From: Mesostigma viride
Taxonomy: Eukaryota; Streptophyta; Mesostigmatophyceae; Mesostigmatales; Mesostigmataceae
Reading direction: 5' to 3'
Assembly: GCA_009746045.1 (NCBI GenBank)
Contig: RPFO01000089.1
Location: forward strand, 318,458 to 382,457
Length of the DNA stretch: 64,000 nt
Under the pieces are notes generated by a model, which was not told the origin of the DNA, made no database searches, and saw only the letters and a program-made list of their open reading frames with translations. Below, piece after piece: positions 49,501 through 61,500 of this stretch (within the stretch, counting starts at the first letter, position 1; every line of letters begins with the position of its first letter). A program made the translations under genes and the position numbers.

Positions 49501-52500
49501 TATTGCTAGCCTGTGGTGGCAGCCATTATGGAGCAGCCGCACCGCGTACTGGTGGTCATGCAACAGCACCACCGCGAGCTGGTTGTCACTATGCAACAGC
49601 AGCGCCGCGTACTGGTGGTCACTATGCAACAGCAGCGCCGCGTACTGGTGGTCACTATGCAACAGCAGCGCCGCGTACTGGTGGTCACTACGCAACAGCA
49701 GCGCCGCGTACTGGTGGGCACTGTGTTTCAGCAGCACCACAGTGACCACTACCCGCAGCATGCACAGGAAGGTCACCATGGGTGGCAGGACGCAGAATTA
49801 TGCTGTCATTATGTCTCACGGTTTTCCTCCCCCCTTTGCTCTCTTACTCATCGCTCCTCTCCCATTCTCCTAGCTTTACTGCATGGTTCCATCACCCATG
49901 GTTCCTTCATTGGTACCCACTTGCCGCCGTCACGTGATTTCATACCCACTTGCCGCCGTCACGTGATTTCATACCCACTTGCCGCCGTCACGTGATTTCA
50001 TACCCACTTGCCGCCGTCACGTGATTTCATTTGATTTTCCCTCTCCCACCGGTGGGGTCGTGTGAGAAGAAGGGAGGGAGAAGAAGGGAGGGGCTCGCGG
50101 TTCCCTCTCGCGGGAGAAGCGCCCCCTAAAAGGGGGTTGGATCAGGAAAATGTTTGCTCAGGCCGGATCTTTCTTCCCTCCATGATGTCCCTGTGTAGCA
50201 ACTTGTACAAGACCTGGCAATATATGTCATACCTTTTACAGGACCTGGCAGTACATCTCACACCTGTCTTATGCCGTGTACAAGACCTGGCAGTGCATCT
50301 CATACTTTTCTTATACCTTGTACAAGAGCTGGCAGTGCATCTCATACCTGTCTTATGCCGTGTACAAGACCTGGCAGTGCATCTCATACTTTTCTTATAC
50401 CTTGTACAAGAGCTGGCAGTGCATCTCATACCTGTCTTATGCCGTGTACAAGACCTGGCATTACATCTCATACCCGTCTTTTACCTTGTAGAAGACATGC
50501 CAGTATATCCCTCTCGTGACGGGTCAAGTCCCTTGGCTTCATAGCTGTCCCTTGTCTCGATAATGTTTGTGGTGTCCACATATATACACAAGCCGGTGTA
50601 TCTGAAACGACCTGCGTGAACAGCTCGCGTACAACGCATCGGCATCCGTGCACGTGCGCCGCTTGGGTTGATTTAATCTATGGGATTCTTGGTTTGCTAT
50701 TGATGCCGTTTTCTGGGTCGTTCTCTGTGGCGCATGGGACGGTCACCTCATCGGTGGTGCTGCGTGGGGTGCACCGGCGGTTGGGGGGGATCCAGGTCAT
50801 GCAACAACTGATGCGAAATTCCCAGCGCGGCGCGAGGGTCATCAGCACACAACTGGTGGGCGCCAGGCGGCGCTGTGGCGGCTGCAGAAAAACACACACT
50901 CTCTCGTGTTGTCTCTCGTGTTGTCTCTCCTGTGGTTGCTGGAGACATGGTGAAACCCTGCACGGTGCACAGTGGAATGGCAAGGCCTGTCGCCAGGCCT
51001 TTGGAGCGCTGCAATAGCTCCGGGATGCTCTCACTCTCTGGGCTTCTCTTATTCTGGATGCTGGGCCTGTTTCCCTCTTGGCTTCTCTCATTCTGGATGC
51101 TGGGCCTGTTTCCCTCTTGGCTTCTCTCATTCTGGATGCTGGGCCTGTTTCCCTCTTGGCTTCTCTCATTCTGGATGCTGGGCCTGTTTCCCTCTTGGCT
51201 TCTCTCATTCTGGATGCTGGGCCTGTTTCCCTCTTGGCTTCTCTCATTCTGGATGCCGGGCCTGTTTCCCTCTTGGCTTCTCTCATTCTGGATGTTGGGC
51301 CTGTTTCCCTCTTGGCTTCTCTCATTCTGGATGCTGGGCCTGTTTCCCTCTTGGCTTCTCTCATTCTGGATGCTGGGCCTGTTTCCCTCTTGGCTTCTCT
51401 CATTCTGGATGCTGGGCCTGTTTCCCTCTTGGCTTCTCTCATTCTGGATGCTGGGCCTGTTTCCCTCTTGGCTTCTCTCATTCTGGATGCTGGGCCTGTT
51501 TCCCTCTTGGCTTCTCTCATTCTGGATGCTGGGCCTGTTTCCCATTTGGCTACACTCCTTGCCTGCATTGTCAGCCTCCTATACTCAAACTACTCTCGTT
51601 GCCTGCATGGTTGGCCTCTTTCTTATCGCTATCGCATGGCATGTTTCCTGAGCCTCTTGCTCTTTCTTATTGTTATCGCATGGCGTGTGTCCTGAGCCTC
51701 TTGTTCCTTCTAATTGCTATCGCATGGCATGTGTCCTGATCCTCTTGTTCCTTCTTATTGTTATCGCATGGCATGTGTTCTGAGCCTCTTGTTCCTTCTA
51801 ATTGCTATCGCATGGCATGTGTCCTGAGCCTCTTGTTCCTTCTAAGTGCTATCGCATGGCATGTGTCCTGAGCCTCTTGTTCTTTCCTTTTGTTATCGCA
51901 TGGCATGTGCCCTGAGCCTCTTGTTCTAGCTGTGAGGTTGATCGCGTGGATCCTTGGCCTATTGTTTTCACTGCGGCCTCTATTCCCTGTGCCGCAGGCC
52001 CATTCCTCTCATTCTGTCCCCCACTATGGCCTGGAACATGGATCTCTTGCACCGTGGCACGCGCGCAGCTGGGGATGCGGCGCCCAATCATCTTATCCTT
52101 TACAACAAATCTTAATCCCCCTTTCCTCATTAGTTGCTACGCTCATTGCCTGTATCTTTGGCTCTTGGTCGTCGGCACGCGCGCAGCAGCCTCAGCTGGA
52201 GATGCGTGCCTCCAATCATCATATCCTTCACAATAATCCTATTCCTCTATCCTCATTAGTTGCTGCTCTCATTGCCTGTATTGTTGGCTCCTGGTGGCCG
52301 GCGCGCACGCAGCTGGAGAAGCGCGCGTCCAAGATTGGGGGGCTCGACAAGGACTTGGTGACACTCTTCTTCGACCGATGGGTCTACGGCTTCGGATGCC
52401 CACGCCTCAAGTAAGCCGATGGTGCCACACATGCCTGCCCGCCGCCCTTTGCCCTCTGCCCGCCGCCCTCCGCCCTCTGCCCTCCGCCCTCTGCCCTCCT

Positions 52501-55500
52501 GCTCGCTGCCCCCTGCATGGCTTTCTTGGGCACAGTCTGGTGGATGCAGAGCTGGCACAGGTCGGACAAATGAAAGAAATATTTGCATATTTACCCATAT
52601 TTTATTTATAAATATTGAATATTTAGTCCCCTAAATATTATTAGCTGCGTTCGACTAACTTGGGGGAAAATATTTAAATGTATTTATGACGGAACTGCTT
52701 TAGGCGGAAAAATATTTAAATATATTTGCAGTGGATTGGCCTGTAGGGCTAACTATTTAAATGTATTTAAATAAATACTATTTAAATAGCAGGTATTTGT
52801 GAATGTATTTAAATGTATCAGTATATTTAAATACATTTAAACATTTAAATACATGCCTGTCCTAGTTGTGCCTTATCCGGAGCGCCCTCCCCCCTAACCC
52901 CTCCCTCGCCGTCCGTCACCCGAAGGCCGAAGCCCCTCAGTCACGTTTGCTCTCGAAGCTTCATGATCAGCCTCCGCAGTAGCGCGCCTATCTAGATCAA
53001 GATCAATATCGAATCTAGATTAATCTGGCGGAGCCAATTTTCGGAAGAACCGTCAGGTTCGCCAGGATTGGCGAAGCTTATAAGGCCGTACACGTGAGAA
53101 AAACATAGGAATAGGCAGGGAATAGGGGATAAAATCCGTCCATCCATCCATCCATCCATCCATCCATCCATCCATCCATCCATCCATCCATCCATCCATC
53201 CATCCATCCATCCATCCATCCATCCATCCATCCATCCATCCATCCATCCATCCATCCATCCATCCATCCATCCATCCATCCACCCACCCACCGAAATTTG
53301 TCACGAACTTGCAAGCATAAGGGTGAGGTTCTTCCGAAAATTGGCTCCGCCGTAGAGTTTCAACGGGCAAGTTGCAAACACGCACGTTACTTGATATCAA
53401 ATATCGATACCTCGAGCACGACCTGGACAGCCGGGAAGAAACTGATTAATTTGTTGTCATGAGAATTGAAAGAGACAATCACTGAGTTAAATTAAGTGAA
53501 GAGAAATTAAGTGAAGAGAACTTGATGGGCAAGGGCAGGTATTCAATTACTTATTACACGAGACTAATCACTGAGTAACTTAAATTAAATGGGCGAGGGC
53601 AGTTCATTAATTTAAATACCTATTGAGCCGGGGTATTTATTTAAGTGAGACAACTATTTAAATTGATGATTTTTTGAGCTATCTGCTCATTTTATAGTTA
53701 TGTTGCGGCGGGCTCAAAGGGGGCCGATCTGCCGCCTATAGCGTAGCTCTACCGTACGTCACCTACACCATGTAAGGTGCTAGTTGTTGCTTAGGACTAG
53801 AGAGAAGGGGACCGGCGGTGCGCCGGTACTAGTGCCTACTGGCAACCGTGCCCGCCCTTGATTGAGGGGGGCGCGGCGCCTTGAGACATGTGCTTTGTTT
53901 TCCATTTTCACACCGTACTTAGAGTGGTGTGGTGAACGTAGGGAGGCCTTTTTGCAGCTCGCAACTTTCCAATGTGAGGAAAGGTGGGCTGGCCGCTAGG
54001 GGGGCGGCTTTGCGGCCACTATGGCTGCTACGCCCAATGTAAGTCGACGCTGCGAGCCTCCCCGTGTTACAGAGAGGTGACCCGCTGTTGTTCGAAATAT
54101 TGGTGAAGGGTTGTAGTGCGCTGGTCCTAGGGTGTTCCCCCATGGCGCTGGGGTGCGCCGGCCGGGCTCCAGTTGGGAGCCCGTAGTGACTTGAATTTCG
54201 AAAGTCAATGAAGAGGGAAGGCGGTTTTTAGAGAAGGCAGGTTTTGGCGGAGAGCCCTGCGAAAGGACAGTGCGAGGTGACGAGCCCTGAAGGCAGCGCT
54301 AGATTTGCCCTCGAGTAAAGTGTCCGCCAGGGATTTTTTATCCCTGTAGCGGCGTGCACGGGGGAAGCAGGGCGTTTTTTATAAAGATGGGGGTCAAAAG
54401 AAACCAGAGGCGGAGGAGGGTGCACCAATGGCAGCGGCTGCCGTGGGTCGGGGGGGTCCTGTCGACAGGGGGAGGTCGGCAGGCGCCCTGTACCCTCTCC
54501 GCGCTCCGGCGAGCAGGCCCCTTCTGCCCTTGGCGATAAGGGAGAGGTGGGAAGCTGCGGTAAACCGTGGGTATTCATGCGCATCCATAAAATCTGGTTA
54601 AGAAATGCTACAGTGCCTGGCAAGCCTGGAAAAAAATTTTCCCCTCGCGGGGGCCGGGAGCCCGCCGCCTTTGTTTTTTTTTTTTTTTTTTAAGAAAATG
54701 CAGTATATACCATAATAAAGCTCCACTCGGCTGCGGCTGCGCCAAGGCTCGTGACACCATGGCGATGGTGAGCCTTGGCGCTAGGAGGTCCGCAGCCATC
54801 ATTATCACCACGATGGGGGGTAATAGAGCCGGTGGCAGTGGCTCTACCCTCGGGAAATCCCAGCGGCTTTGCCGGTGGGCTGGTGATGGTGGTTGGGTGA
54901 GCTGGAGACGTTCCCAGGTGGCATAAGTCCTAAAGCGGCAGCACTGGGATGCGCCCCTCTAAGAAGGGGAACGCATGTGGCTCCGCCCTGCGTCCGCCGG
55001 GAAATCGTAGCGGCCACACGGGGGCGGGAGGGGGGGCATCATCATGCCAACAAGAGCCCAGCATTCCAAGTGGTTGCGTTCCTACCACCAGGGCTGGAAA
55101 CGGCCTGGGTGGCCAGAGATGGTGATGTGGGACAAGATTGGACCAAAGGGGCATGTGCTGGGCCCCAGCATGGTGAACTGGCCTAACTTGACAATGACTT
55201 GTACAATGATTTTGAGGGTGTGGCTAGGCTCAACTGTTAAAGCCTGCACACACTTATTGTAATAAACTTGTTTCTCTGGTAGGAAGGCACTCCACTGGAC
55301 CTTAGCTTCAGCACCTATTTTTGAGCTATCTGCTCATTTTATAGTTATGTTGCGGCGGGCTCAAAGGGGGCCGATCTGCCGCCTGTAGCGTAGCTCTACT
55401 GTACGTCACCTACACCATGTAAGGTGCTTGTTGTTACTTAGGACTAGAGAGAAGGGGACCGGCGGTGCGCCGGTTCTAGTGCCTACTGGCAACCGTGCCC

Positions 55501-58500
55501 GCCCGTGATTGAGGGGGGCGCGGCGCCTTGAGACATGTGCTTTGTTTTCCATTTTCACACCGTACTTAGAGTGGTGTGGTGAACGTAGGGAGGCCTTTTT
55601 GCAGCTCCCACCCACCCACCCTCGCTGCTGTTGGGGGACAAGATTGGACCAAGGGGGCATGTGCTGGGCCCCAGCATGGTGAACTGGCCTAACTTGACAA
55701 TGACTTGTACAATGATTTTGAGGGTGTGGCTAGGCTCAACTGTTAAAGCCTGCACACACTTATTGTAAAAGCACATCATTAGAGGGCAGTTCATTAATTT
55801 AAATACCTATTGAGCCGGGGTATTTATTTAAGTGAGACAACTATTTAAATTGATGATTTACCCATTAAAGGGTATTTAAATATCAAGTAAACTAAATATA
55901 TTTACAAATATATTTAGTTTGCTTGATATTTATAAATATATTTAAATATATTTGCCTCGAAGGGCCCTTTGGCAGAATTTATTTAAATGTATTTGTCACG
56001 AAAGGAAGTTGCGTTGGAAAATATTTAATATTATATATATTAAAAATATAATTACTTACAGCAGAGTGAAATCACTCAAACCAAAACAAACGCCCAGCTA
56101 GAAACCTATATACAGAGCCATGTCAAAGCTCTATACTACGATAAGACCAATGGAAACGCCTAACGGGAGGAACCTAATAGCCCTGCTGCACCGCAAAATC
56201 AGCCCGCGTACGGCGGAGCATGATGTCAGCCATGGCCCGAGTCAGCGCCACCGACAAGCGCTGACGCCAATATGACGTCCAGGTCCGCGCCGACCATGGG
56301 GCCCGCTGGCCCTCCAGGTCCAGCCGGTCCTCCCGGAGCCGGCAACACTCCTTGAAGAAGGCGGAGGTCAGGGGCCCCATGGCCCCAAACTCCTCCAGGA
56401 CAAAGGGCACCACACGATGGTGCCCGACGTCGCCGTAGGCCAGGAGCTTGGCCCGCTCCGCCCGGTCCGCCGTGTAACCTGCCGTGAGGGAGGCCCCAGC
56501 CACGTGGCTAAGAGCCAAGGGCCGCGCCACCGAAACGTCAATAAGCAGATGCCGGCCACCCCCCTCAAAGTCCAGCACCACGATGTCAGGCCGGTGGTTG
56601 GGGGAATAGAAGGCAGCGCCATCCGCATCCTCGGACCGGATGTTCGCGTGGGGGAAAACCGACCGAATCATGGCGAGCACCACCGTCAGGAGGACAGTGT
56701 GCAAATACAAATACCAATTCTGATTCTGTTGGCCCCCCATGCAGGCAAGGTAGTGAGTCCCCGTGGGATCCAGCGGCTGCCCACAGCTACCACAAGGCCG
56801 CCCGGCCGGAACAAGAGGCTGCGGGGCAAATAGCTGGTGCCGGAGCGCCACCGAGTAGTGGCTGGGAGCCAAGGCGAATGGGGGGGCCATGGGAAGAGCA
56901 CGAAGGTACGCCGAGCCCACACTCCGCAAGGAAAGCGAGAACAGCCACGCACGTCCCTGGGCGTTGAGGTCCGCGAAAAGAGCAATCCAATCAGCCGTGT
57001 GCAGAATATATATGTATTTGGCATGAACCCCCCTCGCGCAGAAAAAAATTTAAATATATTTGCCTTGCTCCCCAGTTTGTGTGAAAATATTTAAATGTTA
57101 TTTGACCTTGTTTTGGTACCCGCCAAAAGTATTTAAATGTTATTTAAATAATATTTGTCCGACCTGTGAGAGCTGGTCATATGGATGCAGGGAGACGGGG
57201 AACCGCCTTTCCTGTATTATCGCTTGAACATTCGATGCTGGCACTCTTTGTAATTACTTCTTTAGGTTTGGTTACTGGGTTAGAGTTTGGGCCAGGTGGC
57301 ATGGAGAGTAGGGGAGCTACTTTCCCTGACTGATTAGTTTCCATTAGCCTGCCTTGCTCATTCCGACATCGGCTGCACGACACCGGTCAGCGTGTGCATG
57401 TCACCGTTGGACCTTCTAGCTGGCTCTCGTGAGAACATCCCATGACATTACAAGTGCCGTCTTGCACTCAATATCGCTGGCATGCGGTTAGCACAAAATG
57501 TCATCTCATCCTGCGCTATAGTCGTGTGATAAGAAGTTGATGTCGGTGCCTTGATAAAAAAACTGATTGGTCCTTCACAGATCCCCTGACAAAAGCGATA
57601 TGCAAATTTTTCATCGCTGGTTTTTCACACACACACACATGCCCATGCACACGTGCGTGCATATAACACACACACACACCACATATCGTACTATCCCTCG
57701 TATGCGCATGTCACTGATGCCATCATTTCCCTCTGAACCATCCAGCCATCCCTCACGTCCCCCCGCTCACCTGCTTTCCCCGCAAATGCCAACCCCCCAC
57801 CCCATCCTCCCAGCGTGGGCGTGCGCTACATCAAGAAGAAGAACACGCTTGAGATCGGTGGACACCAGGAAGTCCACATGGGCATGGCAGTCGGGACCAC
57901 CCGGGGGGGTGGCTCCCGCCGCACTGCCCCCCCGCTTTGAACCCCCCCGCGGCCGACCTCCACTTTGATGACCCCGATTACGCGGCTGCAAGTAGTAGAG
58001 CCAGCAGTACCGGCACCGCCATCTCCCTCATGCCCCCCGTGCCCCCCGCGCGACTCGATTCCCTTCTCCATGCCCCGGTGGTCATCCCCCCCGGGGGCTT
58101 CCTCACCGGCTGGGTCGACTCAGTGCCCCTCAAAGTCCACGAGGTGGACGGCACGTTCGACCACGCGCTGCTCCTGCGCGAGGAGCCGTGGCAACTGCAA
58201 GAAGTCGCGTGCCATTCGAGGCTTGCCGCCCGTGGGAAGACCGGCAAAAAGGGTGGGGGCGGGGGCGGGGGTGGGGGCGGAGACGCCGCGGCCCCCGGTG
58301 GCAGGGGGGGAGGGGGGACTGGATCGAAGTCCAATGGCGGGAAAGCTCCCGGGAAGTCGACCACGAATGGGGGCTTTACGGGGGCAGAGGATGGAATTAA
58401 CGGGGCGGATGGGCCCGGCCTAGGCGGGGCGGGCCAACCGGGGTCGTCGGGGGTGGTCGGCGTGCTTGACTCGCCCCTCTTGTGGCTGTCCGTGGATCCG

Positions 58501-61500
58501 GACAAGGACTGGCTGTTGGATCTGAGGGTCACCCAGCCAGAGCGCTCCTGGGTGTTCCAGCTGGAGAGGCAGAGGACAGTCGCCGCGCAGCTGCAGGCGA
58601 TTCGCGCGCTGGCATCGGCGGCGAGGCGAGGTGGTGGCGGGCAGAATAACAATAGTAATCACCCTGAGCCGCTGCTGTCTAGTGGCGGGTGGGGTAAGGA
58701 CGCGGGGGGGGATACGTTCGGGTCATGGGTTGGTGGGATAGGGGTTGGGGTGGGAGGGGTGATTTCTGGCATCTCCCCTGCCGCGATGAACGCACTGCGC
58801 GGGTGCCTGGTGGATCCCAAATGTTTCTACCGCGTGCGCATGGAAGCGGCGCTCGCGTTGGGCGCGGGCTCGTCCAAGGACAACAATTTCCTCGGGCAAG
58901 ACCACCTGCTCCACTTCCTGCGTGGGGCGTTTTATGACCCCCGTGTGGGGCAAGTCCGCCCGAATAACTTCGGGGCCGGTCCGGACGCACTGGCGAACTA
59001 CTTCGTGCAGCAGGCGGTCGTTGCGGGGCTCGGTTTGCTGAGGGACCGGGCGGGGCGGTCGCCGGCCGAAGTGGTGGACGTGCTGGTGGACGTGGTCAAG
59101 TATAACGACAACTCGGGCAACCCGTACGTGGACGATTGGCTGCTGGCGGCCGAGATCGATGCGCTGGGGTCCCTGGCAGGGCTGGAGGGCCGCGCGCTGG
59201 CCAAGGTGCTGAAGCAAATTGACCGGCACCTGCAGCGTGACAGGTGGGTGGGAGTTGGGGGGGTGGGGGTTGGGGGGGGCTCTGGGTGGTGCCAGCTGGC
59301 GTCAGGCACATTGCTGCGAGACTTGATGCTGTGCTGAAAGAGCTTTCATCCATCCATGTGGTTCCTGTACTACCTACCGTCACAGTTGCAAGTTTTTCTC
59401 TCCCCCCGTCGTCCTCACGACAAGCACGTTTATTGCCCCCCCGACCTAACAGCCGTGGCCGTGCCCTTTCCACAAGCACCCCCCCGGTTTGCTTTGCATT
59501 GCTTCCCCATGTTCCCCCCAAACGTGGTTCGTCCCTCTTCCAGCCTAACCCATTTATCCCCCTCCCTCCTGATCCGTTGCTGTCCCTGTCGCCGCGTGTC
59601 CCTTGCGTCGCCTCATCCATGGTCGCGTCCATCCCTGTCATGGTGTCCATCGCAGGCTTACGCCGAGCCATGGCTTTGTCCTCACCTGCGCGTGCGTGCG
59701 CGCTCTCGTGGGGATCACCCTGGATCTGGGCGGCGCGCTGGAGGCGAGCGCGGTGCGTTGGGGTGGCAGAATATTATGGGGGGAGAGGAAGGGGTAATAG
59801 TGGGAGGGCGCTGTGCTGGAGGTTAGCGCGGTGTGTGGGGGCTCAGGAATGCTGTGCTTTGTTTCATGGTGTGGCGTTGATGACACGTTGACGGTGAGGG
59901 GGCAGGGAGCGAGGGAGGGAGGGAGGGAGGGAGGGAGGGAGGGAGGGAGGGAGGGAGGGAGGGAGGGAGGGAGGGAGGGAGGGAGGGAGGGAGGGAGGGA
60001 GGGAGGGAGGGAGGGAGGGAGGGAGGGAGGGAGGGAGGGGGGGGGGGGAGTGGGAGGGCATGGCCCTGGAGGCAAGCGCGGTGCATCTGGGTGGTAAAAT
60101 TTTCCGGATTCATGGATTGATATAGATGGTGCGTCGATGAGATGGTGAGGGGCAAAGACGAGGAGCGCGTAGATCAAGCACGGTGCGTGCCGTACTCTGC
60201 TGCATGGATGGGGTGGGCAGTCTGAGTAAAAGGGGGTGACAGGAGGATGGGGGAGATACAGGAGGGGTGGCCGGGGGCCAGCGCGACGTGTCAACGGTGA
60301 TGCAATGTGGAAGAAAGCAGGAGCAGGAGCGGAGAGGATGGGAAAGGGAGAGGGGAAGGGCAGTGGATGCAAGCTCGGTGCGCGTTGTGTGGATATGAGC
60401 CGATGGTGTGAGAAGGGAAGAGGACTGGGAGACCAAGTGGGGGACGGTGGGGAGTATGGGATAGACCGTTCCCTTGGGGCGAGGTCGATGTATATAGATG
60501 CTTGACGTTGACGCGTATTTATATACTATTACAATTACATATATAGCAGTAAATAGTAGCCCTGTTCAGTGATAACACTGGCTTGACGCAGACTTGCGTC
60601 AAGAATGTCTTTCTCGTTGATGTTACGTGGCTTCTGAGGGGTGAGAGCTTCTTCTGTCACACGCAACAGGCGCAGTGCGTGCATGGTTTGACTTACAGCT
60701 TTGCCCCTGGTTGCTCCCTGGGTGTGGGCCGCCCCCCCCCCCCCCACGCGCACACACACACGCACACACACGCACACACACGCACACACACACGCACACA
60801 CACACACGCACACATACATGCACACACATGCACACACACGCACACACACGTGTTTACCGCTGCCCTTACTCGCCACTCCCATGCTTCCTTCTGTCGCCAC
60901 TCCCATGCTTCCCTCTGCCACCACTCCCATGCTTCCTTCTGTCACCACTCCCATGCTTCCCTCTGCCACCACTCCCATGCTTCCCTCTGTCACCACTCCC
61001 ATGATTTCTTCTGTCACCACTCCCATGCCTCCCTCTGTCACCACTCCCATGCTTCCCTCTGTCACCACTCCCATGATTTCTTCTGTCACCACTCCCATGC
61101 CTCCCTCTGTCACCACTCCCATGCTTCCCTCTGTCACCAATCCATCAGCGGCGCTACATGTGGGACCTGCTGCTGGGCTTCTGCCACACGCACGTCTTCC
61201 ACGCGGTGCGGACGCAAGCATGGATCGGCCTGTGCCTGATTCGCGCCCAGGGATACGTGCCGGGGGCGGGCGAAGGCAGCGAGGGGAAGGCGGGGGCGCT
61301 GGGCGCGCAGGCACCGACCCAAGCGGGGGCGGGGGCGGGGGCGGGGTCTGATGCCAAGAATGCCAGAAATAACGCGGTGGAGATGGTGCTCGTCATGCTG
61401 AAGGAGGAGCCGTCTTCAAAAGGTGGGTTTGTGTTGGTGGTATGCAATACCAGGCAGGATGCCTCCGCATGTGCTTATACCACGTTTGTGGTGGTAAAAC

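Larger units (their letters stand above)
49390..50795 (+). other. TAF2: TAF2 intron 8
   Basis: 1,406 bp holding a donor echo at 49471-49486 and three tandem arrays, listed separately. The part after 50500 has nothing recognisable. Confidence 0.8.
50856..52312 (+). other. TAF2: TAF2 intron 9
   Basis: 1,457 bp made largely of three consecutive arrays: a 39-bp array, a 44-bp array, and echoes of the acceptor of exon 10. See the separate entries. Confidence 0.82.
52556..57168. mobile_element. 4.6-kb DNA-transposon-like element with 16-bp TIRs and 8-bp TSD
   Basis: The ends are CACAGGTCGGACAAAT (52556-52571) and its exact reverse complement (57153-57168). Both are flanked by the direct repeat AGAGCTGG (52548-52555 and 57169-57176), an 8-bp target-site duplication as made by hAT and some other cut-and-paste transposases. 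Subterminal regions are AT-rich with many ATTTAAATGTATTT motifs (52580-52860, 55860-56080, 57045-57155). No transposase is recognisable. The only protein-like frame is a minus-strand retroelement fragment, so this is probably a non-autonomous element that later received insertions. Superfamily is not certain. Confidence 0.8.
52411..57813 (+). other. TAF2: TAF2 intron 10 with nested transposable elements
   Basis: 5.4 kb. A 145-bp left flank has CCGCCCT(C/T)TGCCCTC repeats (52437-52512). Then comes the 4.6-kb inverted-repeat element, then a right part (57169-57813) with a CA-rich run at 57628-57685 and otherwise nothing recognised. Confidence 0.82.
59753..61148 (+). other. TAF2: TAF2 intron 12
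   Basis: 1,396 bp, nearly all repetitive: diverged donor echoes, a (GGGA)n tract, a CA-rich tract, and a 24-bp array that runs into the acceptor. Confidence 0.82.

Noticed and set aside
50678-51739. Long open frames over the 39-bp array (up to 296 codons, both strands)
   Set aside because: The unit is a multiple of three without stops, so frames stay open by chance. TAF2 splicing places the region in an intron.
57978-58652. 224-codon minus-strand open frame
   Set aside because: It is the antisense shadow of the GC-rich TAF2 exon 11.
59813-60155. Open frames of Gly/Arg/Glu or Leu/Pro/Ser repeats over the GGGA tract
   Set aside because: Low-complexity artefacts of the microsatellite within intron 12.
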